Source: JANWKA01 sp035533815 | GTDB lineage: Bacteria; Bacteroidota; Bacteroidia; Chitinophagales; Chitinophagaceae | NCBI GenBank assembly: GCA_035533815.1 | Contig: DATLTB010000058.1 | Span: forward strand, 1-38,911 | Length of the DNA: 38,911 nt | Reading direction: 5' to 3' | Part shown: positions 6,695 through 14,506 of the stretch, in pieces | How positions within the stretch are numbered: the stretch's first letter is position 1 | Layout of the letters: each line of letters starts with the position of its first letter | Notes under the pieces: model-generated | Told to the model about the DNA's origin: nothing | Database searches by the model: none | Seen by the model: only the letters and a program-made list of their open reading frames with translations | Translations under genes and position numbers: made by a program

Positions 6695-9282
6695 GTGTTT
6701 TTCATGACGTGAGCTAAAGCCGGTGGAAAGAGGAGCAGGTCAAAATGGTGGGCGTATAACAGGTATTTATTTTCCCACTCCGGATCAAATTTTTCCTTGA
6801 AAGATCTCAGGCCCCGGTAATGGCTGAACCTTTTGATCCGTTCATAGGCAAATTTAATGGACCGTTCCCGGAAATCCCGGGGAGATTCGATACCTGACAT
6901 GGGGGCCAACCCCAAATTGAGCCACCTGATTCCCTTATTTTGGCAATACTGGATAAGTTCCACGATCAATACATCCATGGATCCGTGAGGAGCATCTCCA
7001 AGCCTGCGGATCAGGTCATACCTTACTTCGGAAGGTTTGAAATCCGGAATCAGGTCCAAAAAAGCCTCCATCCTCCCGTCAGGAGCTTCCAGCACCATCA
7101 CTGTATGCTGACGGAGTTCTCCTTCCAGGAATATGCCCTGGGAAAAACCCAATTCTTCGTTATCATATTTTCCCAGCCATTCTTCCGAAACAGCCTTTAG
7201 TTGTTGCAACAGGGCAGCACTCACCGGCGGTTCATGAATGCTTACCCGGTAACCTTTTTTCTGCAGGTTATTGCGGGAATACCGCAGGTTAGTCCGCTGT
7301 TTCCCTTCCAATGAGAATGCTGGCACATCCACTATGGCTTCCTGACCGATCAGCAGGGCATGATTTTTCTTGCCTGCGAAAAGGGATAGGTATTTTTCAT
7401 CCACCCGGTAATAGGCAGGTTTCAGCCCTTGTTCTGTACAGAAAATCTCGAATTCAGTCATGAGGGATTTTCGCTTATCGTCATCATCCGGGCAAACAGG
7501 CATCCCCAGAACAATCGCAAAATCTCCGGCTACCTTATAACTGATAAAGCCTTCCTGGCCCGAATTAAAAAAGATCAGCTTGTCCGGATAGGTTTTGAAA
7601 TAGTCAATGGATGAACTGCCATAGTCTTTCACCAGTTGCTTTGCCCTGACCAGTTCATCCTGGTTTTCTTCCGCCCGGAAAACAAAGGGACGGATGGCGG
7701 TATAAAAAAGAAAACCAAGGGACCCAATCCCCATCATGTTGATCAGTTTTAAAAATTCCCTGGCGTAATGGGTATGGGGCACCAGATCAGTATTCAACAA
7801 GATAAAATTCTGCAAGGTATATTTCAGGGACTGGAATAAATTCAGGTTGACCCCAAATTGCCGTTTGTTCAGGAAATAAAATCCGGTTATCCCAAAAGCA
7901 ATGCAGGTGACCAGGACAAGGAGGGCTACCCGCACCCCTACATTGACCAGCCGGGGATTGCTTTTTATCCGGTACTGTGCCCGGGTTGCAGCCAGGATCA
8001 GGACAACCACGGCGGCAAAAACAGCTTCCTCGTAATCGACGGACTTGGTGATATGAGCCACCACGGAAATCAGGGATACTGCCAGGGCAATGATCCAGGC
8101 CGTACGCAGCCCCCTCAGCAGGAAGGCCGAAGTGACGATCAGCACCAAGCCTGCTACCACCACCAGGTCTTTGGAGGCATGAATGGTGGAAACCGGCAGA
8201 AAGGATTCGATCAGGCTGATCCGCCAGTGTATGGCAGGAGTAAGCCCGGAGACCAGGTTGACAAACCCAAGGATGAAGATCAGAAAGGCAGGGAATATCC
8301 TGAGCACAAGATTGCCCCGGTTAACCAGGAAACTCACCAGCCCGGCCAGCACGACCAGCCAGAAATTGGAAAACCGGTATAACAGGGTGATTGACGCTGC
8401 GGCTGCAGTTCCGTAACCATATAGGGTCAGCACGTAAACCAGGGATACCTCGATAGCGCCGATTCCCTTGAGAAAAGGGGAAGTGATGAGAAAAATGGTA
8501 GCGATGGTATAGCCTACAAATGCTGCCTGCAGGGATACTTCGGGAGAAATGGCGCGAATGGCAATGTACAGCTGGGAAATGCCAACCAGTTCCACAGCCA
8601 CAGAAATAAGCAAGGTGGCCAGCACAAGTCCGGCGGAGATCTTCTCCGAAAACATTTCCTGGAGAATCAGTTCAAGCTGGGGAGCGATCCTGGTCAGCCA
8701 CCCATATACTTTTCCCTTATGGTAAACTGACCAGCTGATCCAGCAGATCATCAGGACCAACAGGACCAGGGCGATCAGGGAGAAGAATTCTTTGCCTAAC
8801 ACCCCCCGGGATATCACCAGGTACAAGATCACAGGGATGCCCACCACCAGCACTGACATGATGCCCAGCACGAGGAAAATATAGGAGGCCAGGTTGATCT
8901 TGGTGTTGGATATCTGTTGTTTTTCCGCAATGGATTTAAAAAAAGTCTGGGAAGTGACCCCACCGGCAGGCAGGAATATGCCGATCAGGTTCCGTTTCAG
9001 GTAAATTTCCACCGCACCGGCCAGGGTGATCCTGGCCCCGACTGCAGCAAAGCTGGTGACATACATCAATGACTGTAGCAGGATGTATAAGATGGCCAGG
9101 GCAGTCCCGGAAAGGATCCACCAGGAGCTGATATGGGAAAGGACACCTGAAACCTGCTGTATTTCCATCCGCTCCCTGCGAAAGAAATAGAAACCTATGC
9201 AGATGAAAAACAGCGAAAGAATTTCCCGCCAGTAGGAGGTACCTTTAGCCAGTTGTTTCAGGAAACGTCGGAAAAAGGGCAT
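6691..9282 (-). CDS. mprF: MprF-type bifunctional aminoacyl-phosphatidylglycerol synthase/flippase
   Basis: Integral inner-membrane protein of 863 aa, the full length for MprF. The first 530 or so residues are a chain of hydrophobic segments: the UPF0104 flippase-type module (for example GIFLPAGGVTSQTFFKSIA, then FLKGIGAIEVSLVYVLTLYGY) plus further membrane spans. The last 320 residues are the soluble DUF2156 domain, recognisable by FFNSGQEGFISYKVAGDFAIVLG, LRYSRNNLQKKGY and the C-terminal WLNLGLAPMSG. The catalytic half moves an amino acid from aminoacyl-tRNA to phosphatidylglycerol and the membrane half flips the lipid; in studied species this lowers surface charge and gives resistance to cationic peptides. 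Lys, Ala or another amino acid cannot be told from sequence by eye. It is the first gene of a two-gene operon with the VirJ-type hydrolase. Confidence 0.9.
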   Translation of the reverse strand: MPFFRRFLKQLAKGTSYWREILSLFFICIGFYFFRRERMEIQQVSGVLSHISSWWILSGTALAILYILLQSLMYVTSFAAVGARITLAGAVEIYLKRNLIGIFLPAGGVTSQTFFKSIAEKQQISNTKINLASYIFLVLGIMSVLVVGIPVILYLVISRGVLGKEFFSLIALVLLVLMICWISWSVYHKGKVYGWLTRIAPQLELILQEMFSEKISAGLVLATLLISVAVELVGISQLYIAIRAISPEVSLQAAFVGYTIATIFLITSPFLKGIGAIEVSLVYVLTLYGYGTAAAASITLLYRFSNFWLVVLAGLVSFLVNRGNLVLRIFPAFLIFILGFVNLVSGLTPAIHWRISLIESFLPVSTIHASKDLVVVAGLVLIVTSAFLLRGLRTAWIIALAVSLISVVAHITKSVDYEEAVFAAVVVLILAATRAQYRIKSNPRLVNVGVRVALLVLVTCIAFGITGFYFLNKRQFGVNLNLFQSLKYTLQNFILLNTDLVPHTHYAREFLKLINMMGIGSLGFLFYTAIRPFVFRAEENQDELVRAKQLVKDYGSSSIDYFKTYPDKLIFFNSGQEGFISYKVAGDFAIVLGMPVCPDDDDKRKSLMTEFEIFCTEQGLKPAYYRVDEKYLSLFAGKKNHALLIGQEAIVDVPAFSLEGKQRTNLRYSRNNLQKKGYRVSIHEPPVSAALLQQLKAVSEEWLGKYDNEELGFSQGIFLEGELRQHTVMVLEAPDGRMEAFLDLIPDFKPSEVRYDLIRRLGDAPHGSMDVLIVELIQYCQNKGIRWLNLGLAPMSGIESPRDFRERSIKFAYERIKRFSHYRGLRSFKEKFDPEWENKYLLYAHHFDLLLFPPALAHVMKNT

Positions 9283-9296
9283 CTTGATTTTGGCAA

Positions 9297-10220
9297 ATGA
9301 ACAGAATATTATTCAAAGTTACCGTTCCCAGACCAAATGCAGGTACTTTGAACAGACAATATCGCTGCTGCAGGGCATGGAAAATCCTGTTTCCGGTTTT
9401 AATGATGAGTGTTTGTGCTGCCGGCCAATCCAGGATGGATACTTTTTCTTTCCGTTCCGGTTTCCTGAACCGGATGGTCTTGATCAGGGTGCTGGTGCCT
9501 GTTCCGCTGATCCATAAGGGGCGTTATCCGCTTTTAGTCCTGAACGACGGACAGGATCTCCGGTCGCTCAGGTTCAGGATCATTCTGGACAGCCTGGTAG
9601 ACGGCAAAGCTATTCCTCCAATCCTGGTAGTTGCCGTGGATGCCGGGAACCGGTTGCAGGAATATGGGGTCTGCGGACACCCGGATTATATGGAAAGGGG
9701 TGCGCGGGCTTGTCAATATTCGCAATTTATCAGGAAGGAACTCTTACCCACAGTACTACGAAGGTATTGGGTGCTTTTTTCCACCAGTTTTATAGCCGGA
9801 TGGTCCCTCGGAGGGCTTTCCGCCATGGATATCGCCTGGGAGCATCCGATGCTTTTTGAAGGAGCGGGTGTATTTTCAGGATCGCTGTGGTGGCGGTCAG
9901 TAGCTTTGGGGCCCCATTATAATGACAGTGACCGGATCATGGAAGCCCTGGTCAATCATAGCCGGATGAACAGAGGCCAACGTTTCTGGTTTGAAGCAGG
10001 AACAGCCGATGAAACTTCGGACCGAAACCATAATGGCATCATTGATGCAATCGAGGATACCCGGGACCTGATTTCAGCACTGAAAAGCAAAGGTTATCCC
10101 ACGAGGGCACTTAAATATGTGGAGGTGCCTGGGGGAAAACACAACCAGCAAACCTGGAGCCTGGTCATGCCCCAATTCCTGAACTGGGCTTTTGGGAATA
10201 TAAAATGGGCGGGGCATTAA
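9297..10220 (+). CDS. secreted esterase of the enterochelin-esterase/esterase D family
   Basis: Alpha/beta hydrolase of the putative-esterase group (PF00756 type). The nucleophile elbow is AGWSLGGLSAM with Ser170, the likely acid is in GTADETSDRNHNG, and the His is in PGGKHNQQTW near the C-terminus. The segment LFPVLMMSVCAAGQS (about 31-45) looks like a signal-peptide core, so export is likely. The start is uncertain: ATG at 9297 lies 14 bp from the divergent mprF start and gives an over-long basic N-terminus, whereas a TTG at 9348 gives a compact signal peptide (MNRQYRCCRAWK...). The substrate is unknown: siderophore, acetyl-carbohydrate and feruloyl esterases all share this fold. It precedes, but is not cotranscribed with, the riboswitch-controlled receptor. 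Confidence 0.78.
   Translation: MNRILFKVTVPRPNAGTLNRQYRCCRAWKILFPVLMMSVCAAGQSRMDTFSFRSGFLNRMVLIRVLVPVPLIHKGRYPLLVLNDGQDLRSLRFRIILDSLVDGKAIPPILVVAVDAGNRLQEYGVCGHPDYMERGARACQYSQFIRKELLPTVLRRYWVLFSTSFIAGWSLGGLSAMDIAWEHPMLFEGAGVFSGSLWWRSVALGPHYNDSDRIMEALVNHSRMNRGQRFWFEAGTADETSDRNHNGIIDAIEDTRDLISALKSKGYPTRALKYVEVPGGKHNQQTWSLVMPQFLNWAFGNIKWAGH
9314..9321 (-). promoter_or_regulatory. -7 box TAACTTTG before mprF
   Basis: Reads TAACTTTG on the minus strand, a full match to TAnnTTTG, 31 bp upstream of the mprF start. No well-spaced -33 TTTG is seen. It overlaps the 5' end of the divergent esterase frame if that gene starts at 9297. Confidence 0.4.
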
Positions 10221-10308
10221 GATTTAATAGTTTGGATTTTTACCAGGGATATAGGAAGGGATTGAGGAGAAATTGGCAAAGAATAAACCAATGCAGTTAC
10301 CTTATTTT

Positions 10309-10341
10309 TTTGATTTTCCAGCATTTTACTGTATATATTTG
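10309..10341 (+). promoter_or_regulatory. promoter of the TPP-regulated transcript (TTTG - 21 bp - TATATTTG)
   Basis: TTTG at 10309-10312 and TATATTTG at 10334-10341, 21 bp apart, match the Bacteroidota -33/-7 promoter pattern. The predicted start of transcription at about 10347 precedes the riboswitch by some 50 bases, as required. Confidence 0.6.
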
Positions 10342-10399
10342 TGTGGAGAACCGAAACAAGTCTGCGGATAAATGGTTTTAATTTAATTAATCCGCTTCG

Positions 10400-10482
10400 G
10401 TTTTTCCCTCGGGGTGCCTTACTGTCAGGCTGAGATCATACCCGTTGAACCTGGACCAGGTAATGCTGGTTAGGAAAGGTAA
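10400..10482 (+). promoter_or_regulatory. TPP riboswitch (THI element)
   Basis: The invariant aptamer segments are present in order: CGGGGTGCC (10410-10418), GGCTGAGATCATACCC (10428-10443) with the CTGAGA core that binds the pyrimidine ring, GAACCTGGACCAGGTAATG (10447-10465) with the ACCTGG and GGTAATGC parts that bind the diphosphate, and the closing strand GGTTAGGAAAGG. In known THI elements bound TPP turns off the downstream gene. It lies about 110 bases before a TonB receptor, which therefore belongs to the thiamin regulon. Confidence 0.95.
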
Positions 10483-10505
10483 GAGCACAATCCCTTACCT
10501 GTTTT
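10477..10505 (+). terminator. expression-platform terminator of the TPP riboswitch
   Basis: AGGTAAG (10477-10483) pairs exactly with CTTACCT (10494-10500) and is followed by GTTTTT. The 5' arm overlaps the last bases of the aptamer's closing stem, which is the arrangement expected for a transcriptional off-switch. Confidence 0.65.
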
Positions 10506-10592
10506 TGTCAGTTAACGGCAACAGCCTGACCGGTGGTGCATGTCATGCATTGCTTGAATAAGCAGGTTCATTCCGGGGTAAAATAGTTTCTG

Positions 10593-12974
10593 ATGAAAAA
10601 AGGGCTACTCTTGTTACTTGCCTTAGTGACCTTAAAGGCTGATGCACAATACAGTTTCACAGGGATCGTCAGGGACCAGTCAACAGGTCATTCGGTTTCA
10701 GGGGCATCCATCACCCTGCAGGGTCCAGTGCTAAAAGGCCAGACTACAGGTAAAGAGGGTCATTTTTTTATCAGCGGCCTGAAGGCCGGTAATTATCACC
10801 TGGAAGTAAGTTATCTCGGATACCAGCACTTTATTTCCCGGATCAGGGTTGACAGCAGCGTGAACAATTACCGGATTCTGCTGGAAAACCGAGGACTGTT
10901 TGTCCAACCCGTGGAGATCACCAGTTCAAGAGTGGGAAAGGATGCCCCATTTACCACCACGGAGGTTTCCGGAAAAGAATTGCAAAAAATCAACCTGGGC
11001 CAGGATCTGCCTTATCTGCTGGACCAAAGCCCATCCGTAGTGGTTAACTCGGATGCCGGTGCCGGAGTAGGGTATACCGGAATTCATATCCGGGGAACAG
11101 ATGAGACCCGGATCAATGTGACCATCAATGGTATTCCGGTCAACGATGCGGAAGACCAGGGAGTATACTGGGTCGATATCCCTGATCTGGCTTCTTCCAC
11201 AGGCAGCATCCAGATACAGCGTGGAGTGGGCGGTTCCACAAACGGGGCGGGTGCATTCGGAGCCACGATCAATGTCAGCACCGACGATTACCATGACTCA
11301 GCATACGGAGAAGTCAGCAATTCCTATGGATCCTTCAATACCTGGAAGCATACTATCCAGGCAGGCACAGGTCTGCTGGGAGGTCATTTCACGCTGGATG
11401 CCCGGGCTTCGAAAATCACCTCGGACGGGTATATTGACCGGGCCAGTTCCAACCTGGAATCCGGCTATCTGTCTGCAGCTTATTTTACTCCTTCCACATC
11501 AATCCGGTTGAACATCTTCACCGGGAAAGAAAAAACATATCAGGCCTGGAACGGGGTACCCCAGGATTCCCTGAAGACCAATCCCACCTATAATGGACTG
11601 GGCCTGGAACCGGATGGCAGCTATTATCCTAACCAGACGGATAATTATGAACAGGACTATTACCAGTTATTCATCGATCACCAGGTCAGCCATAACCTTA
11701 ATTTCAATACCGCCTTTTTTCTCACCAGGGGCTTTGGTTATTATGAGGAATTTCTGGCAGCCCAATCTTATTCGGCATACGGGGTGCAGCCCCCGGTGTT
11801 CGGTACCGATACGCTGGCAACTACAGATCTCACCCAGCAGCTCTGGCTGAGTAATTATTATTATGGGACTATATTTTCCCTGAATCATTCCAACAAGGGT
11901 TCATCCTGGAGCCTGGGGGGAGGCTGGAACCAGTACCTGGGCTGGCATTACGGGTTTGTGAACTGGGCCCGGGATGGTGGGTTCCCGCCGATGTACCGCT
12001 GGTACTACGATTTTGCAGACAAAAATGAATTGAACCTTTACTGGAGGGGACAGCAGACTTTTGCCAGTTATTTCCATGGTTATGTGGATATGCAATGGAG
12101 GAATGTGGCTTATCATATTAATGGTTTTGACGACAATCCTACCTTATTACAGCGAAACTGGTATAATTTCTTCGATCCCAAGGCGGGTATCCTGGTCAAC
12201 CCCCGTCCGGGGGAAGATTATTATGTATCATTTGCAGTAGCCCACAAGGAACCTAACCGGGATGATTATGAAGCCAATGAGACCCAGACACCAAAACCTG
12301 AGACGCTGGAGGACCTGGAGGCCGGATTTGACCGTAAAACTTCCCGGTACGCATTTCACGGAGGCTTTTATTATATGTATTACATCAATCAGCTGGTACT
12401 TACCGGTAAGATCAATGATGTAGGGGCCTATACCCGCACCAATACCCCATACAGTTACCGGATGGGTTTGGAATTGTCCGGGGAAATGAAGTTTGCCCGG
12501 ATTTTCCAGCTGTCTGCCAACCTGACCATCAGTTCCAATAAAATCCTTCGTTTTACGGAATACATCGACAATTACGATTCCGGCAAGCAGGATTCCATAT
12601 ACCACGGGACGACGGATATTTCCTTTTCCCCCGGACTGATCGGAGCGGCTACATTGACCGCTAACCCGGTCCGGAACCTGGAAATAGCCTGGATGAGCAA
12701 ATATGTGGGAAAACAGTTTATGGACAATACGTCCAATCCGGGACGGAGCCTGGATGCTTATTTTTTGAACGGAATGCGGATCAGTTATTCCTGGCATCCG
12801 GGATGGATCAACGCGGTACAATTCACTTTACTGGTCAATAACCTGTTCAGCGTAAAATATGCGAACAATGGCTATACCTATACTTATGTTTCCGGAGGCC
12901 AGCCATTCACGGACAATAGTTACTTCCCACAGGCAGGGATCAATTACCTCACCGGGGTGGATTTCCTATTCTGA
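10593..12974 (+). CDS. TonB-dependent outer-membrane receptor, probably for thiamin or a thiamin precursor
   Basis: A 793-aa outer-membrane active transporter driven by TonB. Signal peptide 1-18 (MKKGLLLLLALVTLKADA), then a carboxypeptidase-regulatory-like beta-sandwich (about 20-105, GIVRDQSTGHSVSGASITLQG...), the plug domain (about 115-235, with IHIRGTDETRINVTINGIPVND and IQIQRGVGGSTNGAGAFGATINV), and a beta-barrel ending in an aromatic residue (GVDFLF), as outer-membrane proteins do. It is single-component: no SusD partner follows. The function call rests on the TPP riboswitch in its leader; thiamin-regulated TonB receptors have been predicted in Bacteroidetes by regulon comparison. Without the riboswitch it would be called only a generic siderophore/vitamin-type receptor. 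Confidence 0.9.
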   Translation: MKKGLLLLLALVTLKADAQYSFTGIVRDQSTGHSVSGASITLQGPVLKGQTTGKEGHFFISGLKAGNYHLEVSYLGYQHFISRIRVDSSVNNYRILLENRGLFVQPVEITSSRVGKDAPFTTTEVSGKELQKINLGQDLPYLLDQSPSVVVNSDAGAGVGYTGIHIRGTDETRINVTINGIPVNDAEDQGVYWVDIPDLASSTGSIQIQRGVGGSTNGAGAFGATINVSTDDYHDSAYGEVSNSYGSFNTWKHTIQAGTGLLGGHFTLDARASKITSDGYIDRASSNLESGYLSAAYFTPSTSIRLNIFTGKEKTYQAWNGVPQDSLKTNPTYNGLGLEPDGSYYPNQTDNYEQDYYQLFIDHQVSHNLNFNTAFFLTRGFGYYEEFLAAQSYSAYGVQPPVFGTDTLATTDLTQQLWLSNYYYGTIFSLNHSNKGSSWSLGGGWNQYLGWHYGFVNWARDGGFPPMYRWYYDFADKNELNLYWRGQQTFASYFHGYVDMQWRNVAYHINGFDDNPTLLQRNWYNFFDPKAGILVNPRPGEDYYVSFAVAHKEPNRDDYEANETQTPKPETLEDLEAGFDRKTSRYAFHGGFYYMYYINQLVLTGKINDVGAYTRTNTPYSYRMGLELSGEMKFARIFQLSANLTISSNKILRFTEYIDNYDSGKQDSIYHGTTDISFSPGLIGAATLTANPVRNLEIAWMSKYVGKQFMDNTSNPGRSLDAYFLNGMRISYSWHPGWINAVQFTLLVNNLFSVKYANNGYTYTYVSGGQPFTDNSYFPQAGINYLTGVDFLF

Positions 12975-13053
12975 TACAAGTCATTCACAGTCATTTATTT
13001 AAAAATAAAATAAAAGCCTTCAATCTGCTTAGGTTGACTGAAAGTCTATTTCC

Positions 13054-13109
13054 TTAACATTAAGTTAATGTTCGGGTAATATTAAAATAACAATTAGATA
13101 ACACTTTTG
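13054..13109 (+). promoter_or_regulatory. Pho-box array (five 11-bp repeats) overlapping the promoter of the phosphate operon
   Basis: Five half sites follow each other with an exact 11-bp period: TTAACAT (13054), TTAATGT (13065), GTAATAT (13076), ATAACAA (13087) and ATAACAC (13098). The last runs into CACTTTTG (13102-13109), one base from the -7 consensus TAnnTTTG. Direct TTAACA-like repeats with 11-bp phasing are what PhoB/PhoP-type response regulators bind (established in Escherichia coli and Bacillus). The position next to -7 fits an activator. The first two units also form a perfect palindrome, AACATTAA-G-TTAATGTT (13056-13072). Confidence 0.7.
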
Positions 13110-13183
13110 CCCCGGGTTAATAAAAATTAACCTTTAGATAAAATGCAGATCACAATCGCTTAACCTGTAAACCTGCAACTTTA

Positions 13184-14452
13184 ATGAGAAAAAAACGACT
13201 CTCCTGCTTCAACGGGAATCTGATTGGACTGATTGCCGCCTTTACGCTGGGAACAACCATGCCATCCAAAGGACAAAACACCGCGTATGCTGCTGGGGGG
13301 ACTGGTATTTCCTGGCCGGAAACGCTATTGCCTTCCCACAAGGTCCCGAGCCATAGCCTGCTAATGGATACCACGTTCAAACCAGGCGGTCAGCTATGGG
13401 GATATGCCTTCGGGGATTTTTCCTATAAGGCACATGCCGATTCACTGAACCGGGGTGGAGCTAACCAATATTCCGGTGTACCCGCCGGTCGCACCGCCTT
13501 CCAGTTCCGCCGGATCTACCTGGGGTATAATTATAACATTTCACCGCGGTTTGCCGCTGAATTTCTGCTGGCCGCCGAGGATGATTTTCCCGGTGGCGAT
13601 CAACTGGTTAATGGAAAATTTACCTTTTACATCAAAAACGCCGATATCCGCTGGCGTAATATCTGGAAGGGCACCGACCTGGTGGTCGGGGAAATGGCCA
13701 CTCCGGCCTACCCGCTGCTGTCCGAAGTCATCTGGGGATACCGCAGCGTGGAAAGGACGGTTTCCGATATCCGCAGGACCCCATCCTTTGATTTAGGGGC
13801 AACCCTGCAGGGTAAGTTTGATCCTGCAAAGGGAAATTTCGGGTATGACCTGATGGTGGGTAACGGATCCAGTGCCAAACCGGAAACCGATAATTTCAAA
13901 TGGTTTTACGGGGATGTATATGCCAAGTTTTTTGATCAGCGCCTGATCTTTGATTTATATGCAGACTATGAACGCCTGAACTGGACACCGGGGTTCCACC
14001 ATTCCCGCAACATGATCAAGGGGTTCGCCGCTTACAATACCCCTAATCTCACTGTTGGCGTCGAAGCCTTCATCAATAACGGTCAACAGGATGTCGTCGG
14101 AATTACCGGCCCTTTCCTGGATACCACCAGTGCTTTGGCAGAGGCGCTTTCCATTTACATCCATGGGACCATTATCAAGAAAAGGCTACACTTCTTCGCC
14201 AGGATGGACAACTACAATCCGGATATCCATTATGCCAATACGGTATATACCAGCTATAAGGGACTGACTTCAACTTATGAACCCAACAACCGGGAACGTT
14301 TCATCCTGGCAGGCCTGGATTTTACCCCGAACCGGAATGTGCATTTCATGCCCAATATCTGGTATAACCGGTATGTGAGCCAGACGACAGCGGTCAATAC
14401 GGATTATGACCTGGTTTACCGGATAACCTTTTTTTACATTTATGGCAAATAA
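13184..14452 (+). CDS. outer-membrane porin, OprP/OprO-like (phosphate-selective type)
   Basis: A 422-aa beta-barrel protein with an N-terminal hydrophobic signal (about 10-30). It shows alternating aromatic beta strands (for example FQFRRIYLGYNYNISPRFAAEFLLAAEDDF and WRNIWKGTDLVVGEMATPAY) and a C-terminal strand ending FFYIYGK, similar to the phosphate-selective porin and alginate-export superfamily. The phosphate call comes mainly from context: it is the first gene behind the Pho-box array and only 54 bp precede pstS. It likely brings phosphate through the outer membrane to PstS. Specific phosphate-binding residues cannot be assigned by eye; a general anion porin is the alternative. Confidence 0.75.
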   Translation: MRKKRLSCFNGNLIGLIAAFTLGTTMPSKGQNTAYAAGGTGISWPETLLPSHKVPSHSLLMDTTFKPGGQLWGYAFGDFSYKAHADSLNRGGANQYSGVPAGRTAFQFRRIYLGYNYNISPRFAAEFLLAAEDDFPGGDQLVNGKFTFYIKNADIRWRNIWKGTDLVVGEMATPAYPLLSEVIWGYRSVERTVSDIRRTPSFDLGATLQGKFDPAKGNFGYDLMVGNGSSAKPETDNFKWFYGDVYAKFFDQRLIFDLYADYERLNWTPGFHHSRNMIKGFAAYNTPNLTVGVEAFINNGQQDVVGITGPFLDTTSALAEALSIYIHGTIIKKRLHFFARMDNYNPDIHYANTVYTSYKGLTSTYEPNNRERFILAGLDFTPNRNVHFMPNIWYNRYVSQTTAVNTDYDLVYRITFFYIYGK

Positions 14453-14506
14453 TCAACTGTACAAAGATTCATAGGTCACTATTTTTAATCTGCTAAAAAA
14501 CATCAT

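Larger units (their letters stand above)
10221..10592 (+). other. regulatory leader of the TonB receptor (promoter, TPP riboswitch, terminator)
   Basis: This 372-bp gap contains no gene. It holds a promoter at 10309-10341, the TPP aptamer at about 10400-10482 and an overlapping terminator-like hairpin at 10477-10505, each listed separately. About 90 bases remain between the terminator and the ATG at 10593. Confidence 0.8.

Noticed and set aside
13115..13132. GGTTAA-TAAAAA-TTAACC inverted repeat as an additional operator
   Set aside because: Only 6-bp arms in an AT-rich leader; it may be a weak RNA hairpin, too little to call.
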